Below are positions 1-8,143 of a DNA stretch of 64,000 nucleotides, in pieces. The notes below the pieces were generated by a model. That model ran no database searches. It saw only the letters and a list, made by a program, of their open reading frames with translations, and was not told where the DNA came from. Each line of letters begins with the position of its first letter. Position 1 is the first letter of the stretch. The translations under genes were made by a program, and so were the position numbers. Source of the DNA: Saprospiraceae bacterium (GTDB taxonomy: Bacteria; Bacteroidota; Bacteroidia; Bacteroidales; JAIPBB01); NCBI GenBank assembly GCA_021739805.1, contig JAIPBB010000001.1, positions 21,430 to 85,429 on the forward strand. Reading direction: 5' to 3'.

Positions 1-238
1 AAGATTTAGTTGTAATATCAAAATCTATTTTCCATGTAAAAATGTGAGAAATAAAAACTACGAATAAATAAATAGCAAACAAAATGAATAGCAGTCCACT
101 AACATGATGCAATTTTTCATTTTTTAAAAAATTAAAAAAAGATTTAAAAGGTGATTTTCTTTTTGACTTTGATTTCTCATTAGCCTTTTTAGTCACATCT
201 TTCTTTAGTTGATTTTTTTCTTTCTTATTATTTCTCAT
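1..238 (-). CDS. ftsK: DNA translocase FtsK, N-terminal fragment (runs off the left edge)
   Basis: The minus-strand reading frame opens with ATG at 236-238 and stays open to the window edge (about 79 codons). It has a very lysine-rich cytoplasmic head, then a hydrophobic helix at about residues 48-65, then the motif SHIFTWKIDFD. That pattern (basic head, first membrane helix, then S-x-x-F-T-W-K-x-D) is typical of the membrane anchor of FtsK/SpoIIIE translocases in Bacteroidota. The full protein would pump chromosomal DNA through the division septum. The motor domain lies outside the window. The fragment is short, so the call rests on this N-terminal signature. Confidence 0.78.
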   Translation of the reverse strand, partial: MRNNKKEKNQLKKDVTKKANEKSKSKRKSPFKSFFNFLKNEKLHHVSGLLFILFAIYLFVVFISHIFTWKIDFDITTKS

Positions 239-293
239 TAAAATATTTAGGCTTTGAATTTTACAAATGTATAAAAAAATGCTATTTGAGATT

Positions 294-327
294 AAATAAA
301 AAATCCCCTTTTATTAAAAGAGGATTC
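294..327 (-). terminator. Rho-independent terminator after the 351-1058 gene
   Basis: Read on the minus strand, the arms AATCCTCTTTTA and TAAAAGGGGATT form a stem with one wobble pair and are followed by a run of T. It lies between the stop codon at 351 and the ftsK start at 238, so it separates the two genes. Confidence 0.6.
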
Positions 328-350
328 TTAATAAATTTTGATATAAAAAA

Positions 351-1058
351 CTATTCATCTCCATAAATCCATTTCTTGTATTGAACTTTTTCTTCGCCTG
401 TTATTTCCTCACAAGTTGCTGGAACTAAGAATTCAATATCTTTAATTTTTTTATTTTTTATTTCCTTAGCAAATTCAATAGTAACTTTTCCTTTCCTATC
501 AATACTTTCTTCTCTGAGTATAAATCCATCTATTTCTCTAAAATCAGAATTAAAATTGATTTCTTTAGAGCCTATTTCATCAGTATAATATACTACGTTT
601 TTAATTTCTTCATCATAGGCATTGATGCTTGTAACTTTAGCCTTTTTACAAATATATCCACAAATCGTCATAGTATCATCTAAAAATTCAACAACCGGGT
701 CATCTTTGTAATCGAGTTCTTCTTCAATTTCCTCCTTAGTATCTTTGAAGTAAGAGCCTTTTTTTGCCCCGGATTCAATTAATACAATTTTTGTTTTATT
801 ATCACCATTAACTATCTCAGTGAAATATATACCACCATAAACAGTTTCACTTTTTGATTTATTTCCTAAAATCTTCACAGTGTATTCAGTAGGTGCTTCT
901 GATAACAGGTCAGCAGTTTCGTTGCCTGACTTGGGATACTGAATTTCAAAAGTTATTATACCACTAAAAGCTTTCTGCTTTTTTTGAGCAGACAATGAAG
1001 TGGAAAATGCAATCGCAATGGCTAAAACAACAATGTTTGTTTTTATTAATCTTTGCAT
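351..1058 (-). CDS. Secreted protein of unknown function (DUF4412/GLPGLI-like)
   Basis: This 235-residue protein has a clean signal peptide ending near SLSAQ (about residue 24). The mature part is a beta-rich domain beginning FSGIITFEIQYP. It continues with alternating strands around a two-cysteine segment (TICGYICKKA) and ends with a segment like DIEFLVPATCEEIT. The pattern (small periplasmic protein, early 'G-x-I-x-F-E', late 'D-x-x-F-x-V-P') recalls the DUF4412/GLPGLI-type secreted proteins of Bacteroidota, but I cannot assign a function. It is transcribed towards ftsK, from a likely promoter at 1094-1101, and has its own terminator. Confidence 0.55.
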   Translation of the reverse strand: MQRLIKTNIVVLAIAIAFSTSLSAQKKQKAFSGIITFEIQYPKSGNETADLLSEAPTEYTVKILGNKSKSETVYGGIYFTEIVNGDNKTKIVLIESGAKKGSYFKDTKEEIEEELDYKDDPVVEFLDDTMTICGYICKKAKVTSINAYDEEIKNVVYYTDEIGSKEINFNSDFREIDGFILREESIDRKGKVTIEFAKEIKNKKIKDIEFLVPATCEEITGEEKVQYKKWIYGDE

Positions 1059-1093
1059 GATATTGATTATAAGTTAGAAATTATTATTAATTG

Positions 1094-1101
1094 CAAAATT
1101 A
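1094..1101 (-). promoter_or_regulatory. Bacteroidota-type -7 box for the 351-1058 gene
   Basis: On the minus strand the sequence is TAATTTTG, an exact match to TAnnTTTG, about 36 nt upstream of the start codon. The -33 element is not recognisable. Confidence 0.45.
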
Positions 1102-1400
1102 TGAAAAAATCAATTTTAACAGAAAAAATAGGCTAAATATTATTTTCCTAATTGTTCAATACATTTACAAATATACATTTTAACATATAAAGACTTGCGA
1201 ATAACAAAACTTTAATTATTTTTGCTTCAAGGATGTAAAATTTCGCAATAATTTTCTAAGGAAATCGGATAAGAATAAATTTTAGGCAAATAAAAATATA
1301 ATGATTTTATGATTTATTACCTATGCAACCATTTTTGTAAGTTTTACAGTCTGTTTAAAAATAAATATTTAACTAATTAATTTAACTAAAACTTGAAATT
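1102..1400. other. Intergenic region between divergent genes
   Basis: AT-rich spacer with no ORF and no strong hairpin. A plus-strand TATTTTTG box near 1222, preceded by CTTGC at a suitable distance, could drive the gene at 1401 with a long leader of about 170 nt. Otherwise I see nothing in it. Confidence 0.4.
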
Positions 1401-2219
1401 ATGAAAAAATTGATTTTCTTTTTGCTAGCATTAACTATTGCTTTTGCGGGTTGTAAAAAAGACAAAGATGATGATGATGATGACAACAAAACCACCAATC
1501 TTGTTAGCAAAACTCCAGCTCCAAGAAATGTAGTTCTTGAAGAATTCACCGGTATCAATTGTGGCTATTGTCCTGATGGTCATGTTAGAGCCAAAGCACT
1601 CAGTGATGCCAATCCTGGAAGAGTTGTAATTATCGCTATACATGCTGGAGCATATACAAGTGGAACTCCTGACTTCACAAACCAATGGGGTATGGCAATT
1701 CATGACTTAGGTGCTCAAGGTGGTAAGCCAATGGGAATGGTAAATCGTGAACTTTACTCAGGAAATACTACACTCTCAATGGGTCGTGGTGACTGGGCAG
1801 GAGCAGCTGATGTTATTCTGAATGATGGCAATTCACCTGTTAATATTGGCATGAAATCAAGTGCATCTGGAAATGAATTAACAATTGATGTAGAATTGTA
1901 TTATACTGCTGATGCAACAGGACCACAATTATTAAATGTTGTATTCCTTGAAAGCGGAGTACTTGGTTATCAATCAAATGGACCTAACAGTCCTAATTAT
2001 GAGCATAACCACATTTTAAGAGATTTGTTAACAGGACAATGGGGTATTGATATTACTTCAACTAAAGAAGGTGATAGTTTTACAAAAACTTTTACTTATA
2101 CAGTTGACCCATCCTGGGTACTTGAAAATTGTCAGATTGCTGCATTTGTTACTCAATCAGACCATAAGAAAATATTTACAGGAGTTGAAATAGAAGCAAA
2201 AAATGGCTCAACCAATTAA
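1401..2219 (+). CDS. Omp28-related outer membrane lipoprotein
   Basis: This 272-residue lipoprotein has a lipobox (FAGC, Cys18) directly followed by lysines and a run of aspartates. Such a charged tract after the acylated cysteine is the usual Bacteroidota signal for export to the cell surface. The mature domain starts with VVLEEFTGINCGYCPDG, a thioredoxin-like CxxC (Cys54, Cys57) typical of the Omp28 family. A beta-rich C-terminal half follows. Omp28 was first described in Porphyromonas gingivalis, and its role is not well defined; the CxxC suggests thiol or metal chemistry. A paralogue follows at 2350. Start chosen at the ATG opening the signal peptide. Confidence 0.8.
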   Translation: MKKLIFFLLALTIAFAGCKKDKDDDDDDNKTTNLVSKTPAPRNVVLEEFTGINCGYCPDGHVRAKALSDANPGRVVIIAIHAGAYTSGTPDFTNQWGMAIHDLGAQGGKPMGMVNRELYSGNTTLSMGRGDWAGAADVILNDGNSPVNIGMKSSASGNELTIDVELYYTADATGPQLLNVVFLESGVLGYQSNGPNSPNYEHNHILRDLLTGQWGIDITSTKEGDSFTKTFTYTVDPSWVLENCQIAAFVTQSDHKKIFTGVEIEAKNGSTN

Positions 2220-2280
2220 ACTAAAAATATTTTGACAAACAGAAGAAATTGGCCTACTTCAAAAATTAATTCATAAAGTT

Positions 2281-2311
2281 TTTGCAGTGTGCAACCTTTT
2301 TATTACTTTTA
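2281..2311 (+). promoter_or_regulatory. Promoter for the second Omp28-like gene
   Basis: TTTG at 2281-2284, exactly 19 nt, then TACTTTTA at 2304-2311, close to the Bacteroidota consensus TTTG-N19-TAnnTTTG. The start codon lies about 39 nt downstream. This argues that the two Omp28 paralogues can be transcribed separately. Confidence 0.6.
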
Positions 2312-2349
2312 GCGTCTTAATTAAAAATTTTAAACTAAAACTTAAATTT

Positions 2350-3135
2350 ATGAAAAAACTAATTTTCTTTTTATTAGCTCTCATGATTGCATTTGCTTCT
2401 TGCAAAAAGGACAAGGACGAAGATGATGAAGAAAAAGGTCTAAATCCAACTCAAACGCAATGGGGATTCACCTTGGAATATACAAGAACAAATTGTGGAA
2501 TTTGTGGTTCAACTGGAGGTCCGGTTATTCACTCATTACATGATATGGGTAATGTAGTTGCTTTGGCTGTGCATGTTAACGGCTCAAATGATTCAATGGT
2601 TTATGCAAACTATAGCGGTTTTTCAGGTGACAGACCATCAGGTGGTGGAATACCATCATTTTGGGTTGGCAATGTTAAGGCAACAACAGGTGATGCAACT
2701 ACTCATATGACAACTCTTTTAGGTGAGTCAGCTATTGCCGGAGTTGATTTAAGTTATACAATCAGCGGTGGAAAAATGAAAGTTAAAACAAAAACAAAGT
2801 TTTTCAGTGCTGGAACCGGAGACTATTTACTTAGCGTTTATCTTTTACAGGATGGAGTTGATGGTGGAACAAATGCACCTCCGGGATTTAAACAATCAGG
2901 TGGTGCTCCTGACTATATACACGATTTTATTCTAAGAGATGCATCTACAGGTAATGTTTATGGTGAAACACTTGCTACTTCTCCCGCAAGTGGTGACACA
3001 TTTGAGAAAGAATACGAATTTTCTTTAGGCTACGGATGGGTAGCATCAAATTGTTATGCTGTTGCGGTTATATGGCAATATGACCCTAGTGCATCACCTG
3101 CTCATGTTTATATAAATTCAAAAGAAGTTAAATAA
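2350..3135 (+). CDS. Omp28-like outer membrane lipoprotein, paralogue
   Basis: I place the start at the ATG at 2350 rather than at the in-frame codon at 2287: from 2350 the protein opens with MKKLIFFLLAL, nearly identical to its upstream neighbour, and a promoter box lies over the extra N-terminal codons. It has a lipobox (FASC, Cys18), an acidic tract, and again a CxxC (NCGIC, Cys49 and Cys52) after a beta strand. It is about 261 residues long. The two proteins share the signal region and domain plan but diverge beyond that, so this is an older tandem duplication. Ends at the strong terminator at 3157-3191. Confidence 0.72.
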   Translation: MKKLIFFLLALMIAFASCKKDKDEDDEEKGLNPTQTQWGFTLEYTRTNCGICGSTGGPVIHSLHDMGNVVALAVHVNGSNDSMVYANYSGFSGDRPSGGGIPSFWVGNVKATTGDATTHMTTLLGESAIAGVDLSYTISGGKMKVKTKTKFFSAGTGDYLLSVYLLQDGVDGGTNAPPGFKQSGGAPDYIHDFILRDASTGNVYGETLATSPASGDTFEKEYEFSLGYGWVASNCYAVAVIWQYDPSASPAHVYINSKEVK

Positions 3136-3156
3136 TTTCAAAAAACATATAATACC

Positions 3157-3191
3157 AAAAACGCCCTGGAAATTTCAGGGCGTTTTTTTTT
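3157..3191. terminator. Bidirectional Rho-independent terminator
   Basis: Perfect 8-bp stem ACGCCCTG/CAGGGCGT with a 7-nt loop, a run of A on the left and nine T on the right. It sits between the convergent Omp28-like and TonB-receptor genes and overlaps the receptor's stop codon. Confidence 0.9.
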
Positions 3192-5724
3192 ACATATCAA
3201 TATGAAGTTTTAAATTTAACTGTCGGGGAGTAAGATAATTTGGAACAGCATACATCCTGTTTGAAACATCGGCAATCCAAAGATAGGAAACAGTATTATT
3301 TATTTGTAAAAGATTAAAAACTTCCAAACTTAACCAAATTTCGTTAAAATGCCTGAATGGACTTTTAGCCCTGAGTTTTGAATCTGCTGATTTAATTTGC
3401 TTAGAAAAACCAATATCAACCCGTCTGTATGGTGGAATTCTTAGTGTTGCCTGATATCGTTTATGTGTTGGGGGTCCAAAAGGTAATCTGCTTCCAAAAA
3501 CAAGGTTCAAGTGCATTTTATAAGTTGGATTTCTAGGAAGATAATCCTGGAAAAATAAACTAAAATTTACCCTTTGGTCAGTGGGGCGGGCGATGTAACC
3601 AGGCTCGTTGCGAATGCTGTCAACAGCTACTGCATCATAAGTGTAGCCTGCTACTATTTTTTCACCTGATTGATTATAATAGTCATAGTAAAAATCCCCA
3701 TCAATATCTTCTTCAGTTTTCATTACTGACAAACTTGCCCAGCTTTCAATTCCTTTCACAAATTCACCATTGACTTTTAAGTCGATACCTGTTGCATATC
3801 CATGAGCAGAATTTTCAGCAAAATACCTGATTCTGACATTATCAATTTCATAAGGAATCAAATTGTTAAGTTGCTTATAATATATTTCTGAACTAAAAAC
3901 AAATGGCCTGTACCAGGCATCGAAATTCCATTCGGAGGCAGCAACAAAATGTATTGAACGCTGAGCTTTAATATTAGTATTTATGCTGCCGTCAAAGTAT
4001 CTTAATTCCTTATAAAAAGGAGGCTGATAATAAATTCCTGTTGCAAATCGGAATACAATATCTTTTTCCCAATTTGGAGTAAAAGTGAAACTTGCCCTGG
4101 GACTAAGCAAAAATTCTTTATTCAAATCCCAATAGTTTGCTCTTAAACCCGCTGTTATTGTGAATCCTACACTATCAGTATTGAGATTCCATTTGTTTTG
4201 AAAAAATCCTGAGTATCGGTTGGACATAGTATCGAACTTTGCTTTTATCACTTCCTGAAGAAGAATGTCTTTATTTGGATTTACAGGAAAATTAATATAG
4301 TCGGGTGGATGTGGGATAGAGTATCCGGCAGAATCAAGCATACGCCATTCACTTAATTCATCCTTAATTAACTCAGCCTGGTATTTAACACCCCATTGCA
4401 TTAATTTATTTACTTTTCGTAATGAGCCACGATGTTCAACATTAAAAACCGTAGCTTCAAGATAATTCCTGGCATGATTCAAATATGTACCAACTCCCCT
4501 ATTGTATTTAACATTTCCAAATTCGTCCTTTCCGAAATCGTTTTCTAACTCATCAAGCCAATACTGCCCCATTATGTCGTATGTTTCGCTTTCGTAAGTG
4601 TTAAAAGCTGAACTGGTAAATCTTATATTAAAATCTTTGTTTGGCTTATAAGTAGTTGTTAAAGCACCCATAAAGGTCTCAAATCTATCGACTTCCTGTC
4701 CATCGAAATAAACTGATAATCGGAGAGCTTCGTTAATTGTCCCAAATTCTGTTTCACGGTTTTCAGGAACAACTTTATAGGAGTTTCTGGCATAATTCCC
4801 CAAAAATCCAATTTCCCAAAACTCTGTAATATCATAAGTGAGAAAAGTTTGAAAATCGGAAAACGAAGGTTTGTACTCACCCTTGGTTTCCATACTTTTT
4901 AACACATATTGATTAGATTTTTGCCTTATGCCAAAAAGATAAGTAAACCTATAATTATCGGAACAACCTTCAACATGAGTTGAAAATCCTAACAAACTCA
5001 TTCCTACTGAAGCTGCGAAGCTATTAGGTTCCTTATATTTAATATCCAGAACTGATGACATTTTATCACCATATTTTGCATCAAAACCACCGGCAGAAAA
5101 TTCAACAGAAGAAACCATTGCAGTATTTGCAAAACTCAATCCTTCCTGCTGTCCCGACCTTACCAAAAACGGACGATAAATTTCAATATCATTAACATAA
5201 ACAAGATTCTCATCATAGTTTCCACCTCTAACCGAATACTGTGAACTCAACTCATTGCTTGAAGAAACTCCTGTTCCGATAATTTTCAAAAGATATTCAA
5301 TACCTTCACCGGGTCCGGGCAAAACATTAGCATCTTTTGGATTTATTTTATCCATACCTGGCTCTCGCTTCTGTCTGCCAAAAATTGGAACAACATCGAT
5401 AATTTCAACTGAACTTTTAAGCACAATGTTTATTTGTTTCTTTTCGTTTGGAGCAAGCTTCAATATATATCTTTCCGGCTTATAACCAATATAAGAAAAT
5501 CCGATAATAAGCTCAATATTTGAAGGAGCAGAAAACTCAAAATATCCATCCTTGCCCGATACTGTACCAATTTGTTGTGGCAAATTAAGACTTCCAATAT
5601 TTACAGATGCGATTGGAAAACCGAGAGTATCAACAATTGTCCCACTAATAACACCATGATTTTGAGCAAAACCACTAAAACTAGTCAAAATTATTAAGAA
5701 TAATATATAGAATTTTAATTTCAT
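3190..5724 (-). CDS. TonB-dependent receptor with carboxypeptidase-regulatory domain
   Basis: This 844-residue outer membrane receptor has a signal peptide ending at GFAQ and a carboxypeptidase-regulatory beta-sandwich at about 25-110 (GTIVDTLGFPIASVNI, IGYKPERYIL). A plug domain follows (SSQYSVRGGNYDENLVYVND, about 160-230), then a long beta-barrel ending in an aromatic-rich C-terminus. TonB receptors import bulky ligands using proton-motive force; the ligand cannot be told from sequence. No SusD partner is adjacent, so it is not a SusC/D pair. It lies 38 bp downstream of another carboxypeptidase-regulatory protein gene and is probably co-transcribed with it. Confidence 0.88.
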   Translation of the reverse strand: MKLKFYILFLIILTSFSGFAQNHGVISGTIVDTLGFPIASVNIGSLNLPQQIGTVSGKDGYFEFSAPSNIELIIGFSYIGYKPERYILKLAPNEKKQINIVLKSSVEIIDVVPIFGRQKREPGMDKINPKDANVLPGPGEGIEYLLKIIGTGVSSSNELSSQYSVRGGNYDENLVYVNDIEIYRPFLVRSGQQEGLSFANTAMVSSVEFSAGGFDAKYGDKMSSVLDIKYKEPNSFAASVGMSLLGFSTHVEGCSDNYRFTYLFGIRQKSNQYVLKSMETKGEYKPSFSDFQTFLTYDITEFWEIGFLGNYARNSYKVVPENRETEFGTINEALRLSVYFDGQEVDRFETFMGALTTTYKPNKDFNIRFTSSAFNTYESETYDIMGQYWLDELENDFGKDEFGNVKYNRGVGTYLNHARNYLEATVFNVEHRGSLRKVNKLMQWGVKYQAELIKDELSEWRMLDSAGYSIPHPPDYINFPVNPNKDILLQEVIKAKFDTMSNRYSGFFQNKWNLNTDSVGFTITAGLRANYWDLNKEFLLSPRASFTFTPNWEKDIVFRFATGIYYQPPFYKELRYFDGSINTNIKAQRSIHFVAASEWNFDAWYRPFVFSSEIYYKQLNNLIPYEIDNVRIRYFAENSAHGYATGIDLKVNGEFVKGIESWASLSVMKTEEDIDGDFYYDYYNQSGEKIVAGYTYDAVAVDSIRNEPGYIARPTDQRVNFSLFFQDYLPRNPTYKMHLNLVFGSRLPFGPPTHKRYQATLRIPPYRRVDIGFSKQIKSADSKLRAKSPFRHFNEIWLSLEVFNLLQINNTVSYLWIADVSNRMYAVPNYLTPRQLNLKLHIDM

Positions 5725-5762
5725 TAAATAATTTGTATTTTTATAATATTGGTTTTAAATTT

Positions 5763-6422
5763 CTAATCATCTCTTTTAAAATCACCTCTTTTCCATGATT
5801 TAATAAACTGAGCCCAGGCAAAAGGATTTAATAATGGATTATTCATCATTCCGGTTAAACTCGGTTTTTGCATTCCCATATAAGAATAATTATATATTTG
5901 TTTACTCACATAGTTTCGGTAATTCATACTTCCATCCATTGCTATTGTATTCATTTTATCTTTCAATTCAGCACGTGCAAGATTTTTTTTAGCTCTTTCT
6001 AAATCATCATCAGGAATTTTAAGATTTAAAAAAGCTTGCTTAAACTGTTCCTGGGTTGGCCATGGAAGAATAACGGTTTCTGACAATAAAATTGTATCCT
6101 GAGTCAATACCTGAATTAATGAATATCTGTTCGACTTTAAAGTATCAGGAATAATATAAACTGCTTTTTTAAAGCCTATTGAAGTAAAATGAATTGTATC
6201 ACCTAGTTGTGCAACAAAAGAAAAAAATCCGTAATAATCAGTTGTTGTGCCATGTCTGATTGTTTTATCAATAATATTAGTAAATGGAATTGGCCTTAAA
6301 CTGTCAGCCGCTACTACAACTCCTGAGAATTGAACAAGGTCTTTTCCTTTTTTCTGAGCCTGAATAACAGTAGAAATTAATAGAAAATTTATTAGAAATA
6401 ATATTTTAATCGTGATTTTCAT
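5763..6422 (-). CDS. Carboxypeptidase-regulatory-like domain protein
   Basis: Start taken at 6422 (MKITIKILFLINFLL...), which gives a proper signal peptide; an upstream in-frame start at 6482 would add 20 residues that do not look like an export signal. The roughly 219-residue protein has one carboxypeptidase-regulatory beta-sandwich (FSGVVVAADSLRPIPFTNI, YYGFFSFVAQLGDTIHFTSIGF). A charged helical tail follows (residues about 120-200, PDDDLERAKKNLARAELKDKM). This class of small secreted protein often accompanies TonB receptors, as here. Its exact role is unknown; it may be an accessory to the receptor downstream. Confidence 0.65.
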   Translation of the reverse strand: MKITIKILFLINFLLISTVIQAQKKGKDLVQFSGVVVAADSLRPIPFTNIIDKTIRHGTTTDYYGFFSFVAQLGDTIHFTSIGFKKAVYIIPDTLKSNRYSLIQVLTQDTILLSETVILPWPTQEQFKQAFLNLKIPDDDLERAKKNLARAELKDKMNTIAMDGSMNYRNYVSKQIYNYSYMGMQKPSLTGMMNNPLLNPFAWAQFIKSWKRGDFKRDD

Positions 6423-6500
6423 TAATAGGCTAAAATAAACTATTTGAGTGTATGTCGCCACTTTAACGATATTAAATTGCAAATATTTTCAAGTATGGAT

Positions 6501-6535
6501 AAAAAAAAAGCTGCTACCAATATTAGGTAACAGCA
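6501..6535 (-). terminator. Terminator of rpmB
   Basis: On the minus strand, stem GCTGTTACC/GGTAGCAGC with a 7-nt loop, followed by nine T. It lies 23 bp after the rpmB stop codon. Confidence 0.85.
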
Positions 6536-6557
6536 TTATATTTTGTTTATTTTCTAA

Positions 6558-6797
6558 TTATTTTGCAAGATAACCCTTTTCAATTGCTTTCTTAATGCAT
6601 GCACTAATTCCAATTTTATCAACTGTACGAATTGCCGCAGCACAAACCTTAAGAGTTATCCATTGGTTTTCTTCCGGAATAAAAAATTTCTTAGTTTGCA
6701 GATTTGGATAAAATCTTCTCCTAGTTCTGGCTTTTGAATGGGCAACATTGTTACCAACCATCATTTTCTTCCCTGTTAATTCGCAAATTCGTGACAT
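6558..6797 (-). CDS. rpmB: 50S ribosomal protein L28
   Basis: The 79-residue product matches L28 over its length: MSRICELTGKKMMVGNNVAH at the start, the basic stretch KARTRRRFYPNLQTKKFF, and the C-terminal VCAAAIRTVDKIG segment. It is a structural protein of the large ribosomal subunit. In most Bacteroidota rpmB is followed by rpmG, a DUF4295 gene and ftsY, and lies next to cinA. Here it is alone, with its own terminator, and cinA lies almost 8 kb away. Confidence 0.96.
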   Translation of the reverse strand: MSRICELTGKKMMVGNNVAHSKARTRRRFYPNLQTKKFFIPEENQWITLKVCAAAIRTVDKIGISACIKKAIEKGYLAK

Positions 6798-7132
6798 TGT
6801 ATTATAGTTTTAGTACTTTTCAAAAATGGAGTGCAAAATAAATCAAAATTATTTTATTAAGCAAGTGATTGTGTAGTTTTTTTCTGGAAATAAAAAAAAC
6901 TTCAATCAAGCCTTAAGCAATTCAACAATATAAACTCCTGAAAGAATATTTTAAGCCAATTATTAAAACCATATTACAAAAGTTAATTTATTTTCAGCTA
7001 TTACAGTAGCATCAATAATAGATAAATGAATGAAACCAAACAAAGCTTGACACAAACTGGAAATGAATACTTTTTAAAGCTTATTTATTAAATTATTTTC
7101 TGTTCCCGATTTTTAATCAATTTTGTTTATTT
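6798..7132. other. Intergenic spacer upstream of rpmB
   Basis: No ORF. It should contain the rpmB promoter: TTTATTTTG-like words on the minus strand at about 6835-6850 are candidates, but none is an exact TAnnTTTG. A 13-bp word AAGCTTATTTATT at about 7077-7089 recurs at about 7258-7270 beside the next gene's stop codon, marking related sequence at both ends of this spacer. Confidence 0.4.
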
Positions 7133-7202
7133 AGCTCACACAGCAAATTCTTCAAGCTCAAATATCAAAACATTTGAGCTTAATTTTTTATTATAGTGAG
7201 CT
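7133..7202. repeat. Nested symmetric palindrome, attC-like geometry
   Basis: Outer arms AGCTCAC (7133-7139) and GTGAGCT (7196-7202) enclose inner arms AAGCTCAAAT (7154-7163) and ATTTGAGCTT (7172-7181). The unpaired segments are 14 nt on each side and the loop is 8 nt. The symmetry is exact. A further inverted pair GCTTCAAA/TTTGAAGC lies at 7229-7236 and 7253-7260. No T-run directly follows the inner stem on the minus strand, so a simple terminator is not the obvious reading. It marks the rpmB-side end of the cassette-like region. Confidence 0.6.
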
Positions 7203-7280
7203 ACAATTGGGATTTAGTTGAACATTTGCTTCAAAATTTTTACCACGTATTGTTTGAAGCTTATTTATTGCAACAGTTTT

Positions 7281-8123
7281 TTATTTTTTATTTGTCAGCC
7301 ACCATTTGTTTTTAATTTCGAATTTGTCATTGCCTGAAGAAATATATTCGGAACCATCTCCAAATGTTTGCCAACCATTATTTTTATATCTATGACAAAC
7401 TTGCATTTCACCATCTCCACAATCAAAATCAAAGGTGAAAGGTAAACGATAATCGCCCCAAATACATTTTTTTGATTTATTAGACTTATAATCTGTCCAT
7501 GTGCCTACAAAGCTTCTATTCCAATATCCATCGGCGAAACTTAATGATTCATCGACTTTCATTGTTTTTGTAGCTTTGTCCAAATAAATTGAACATTCGG
7601 TAACGCCTTTAAATACTCCGCAATGGTTTTGGCTGCTATCTTCGTAAAATATGTAATTTGCGAAAAGTTCACCACAGTTTTTGTATTCTGAATAATCACA
7701 AGTTTCAAATAGAAAAACAGCAAGTAATTTAATTTCACCCTTGAAATCACAAATATTATTATTCACTTTTGATTTACCCCACACTAAATATGAATAAGGC
7801 TCTTTTTCATTTTTAATTATATGTTCAATGTGAAATTGAATTCTATGGTAATTTGAACCAATCACTCCATTCTGCTCAAAATCACCGGATAACCAAATAG
7901 AACTAAAATCATATTTTGATGTTTGCTCTAGTTTATTAGTATCGTTAGCGAATAATTTCATTCTTAATTGCAAATATTCTTCACTAAAATCAATTTGTGA
8001 AGGATTATATTTCTTAATAAGATGTCCATTATAATAAGGGTCAATATCATCACTTCCTTGTCCATATATAAAAGGTGAAACTAGCAACAAAATCATTGAT
8101 ATAATTATTCTATAAGCTTTCAT
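7281..8123 (-). CDS. Secreted protein of unknown function
   Basis: Start chosen at 8123 (MKAYRIIISMILLLVSPFIYGQ), which gives a classic signal peptide. A second in-frame ATG at 8144 overlaps the upstream stop codon (TAATG), so translational coupling is possible. The mature domain of about 260 residues is rich in Trp, Tyr and Cys (FETCDYSEYKNCGEL, FDFDCGDGEMQVCHRY), suggesting a disulfide-bonded extracellular fold. I recognise no family. It lies 20 bp after the TPR gene and is probably expressed with it. It is the last unit of the cassette-like region. Confidence 0.55.
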   Translation of the reverse strand: MKAYRIIISMILLLVSPFIYGQGSDDIDPYYNGHLIKKYNPSQIDFSEEYLQLRMKLFANDTNKLEQTSKYDFSSIWLSGDFEQNGVIGSNYHRIQFHIEHIIKNEKEPYSYLVWGKSKVNNNICDFKGEIKLLAVFLFETCDYSEYKNCGELFANYIFYEDSSQNHCGVFKGVTECSIYLDKATKTMKVDESLSFADGYWNRSFVGTWTDYKSNKSKKCIWGDYRLPFTFDFDCGDGEMQVCHRYKNNGWQTFGDGSEYISSGNDKFEIKNKWWLTNKK

Positions 8124-8143
8124 AGTAGTGTAATTCTTTTGCA

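Noticed and set aside
2287..2349. Longer N-terminus for the second Omp28-like protein
   Set aside because: The added 21 codons overlap a good promoter and would bury the signal peptide.
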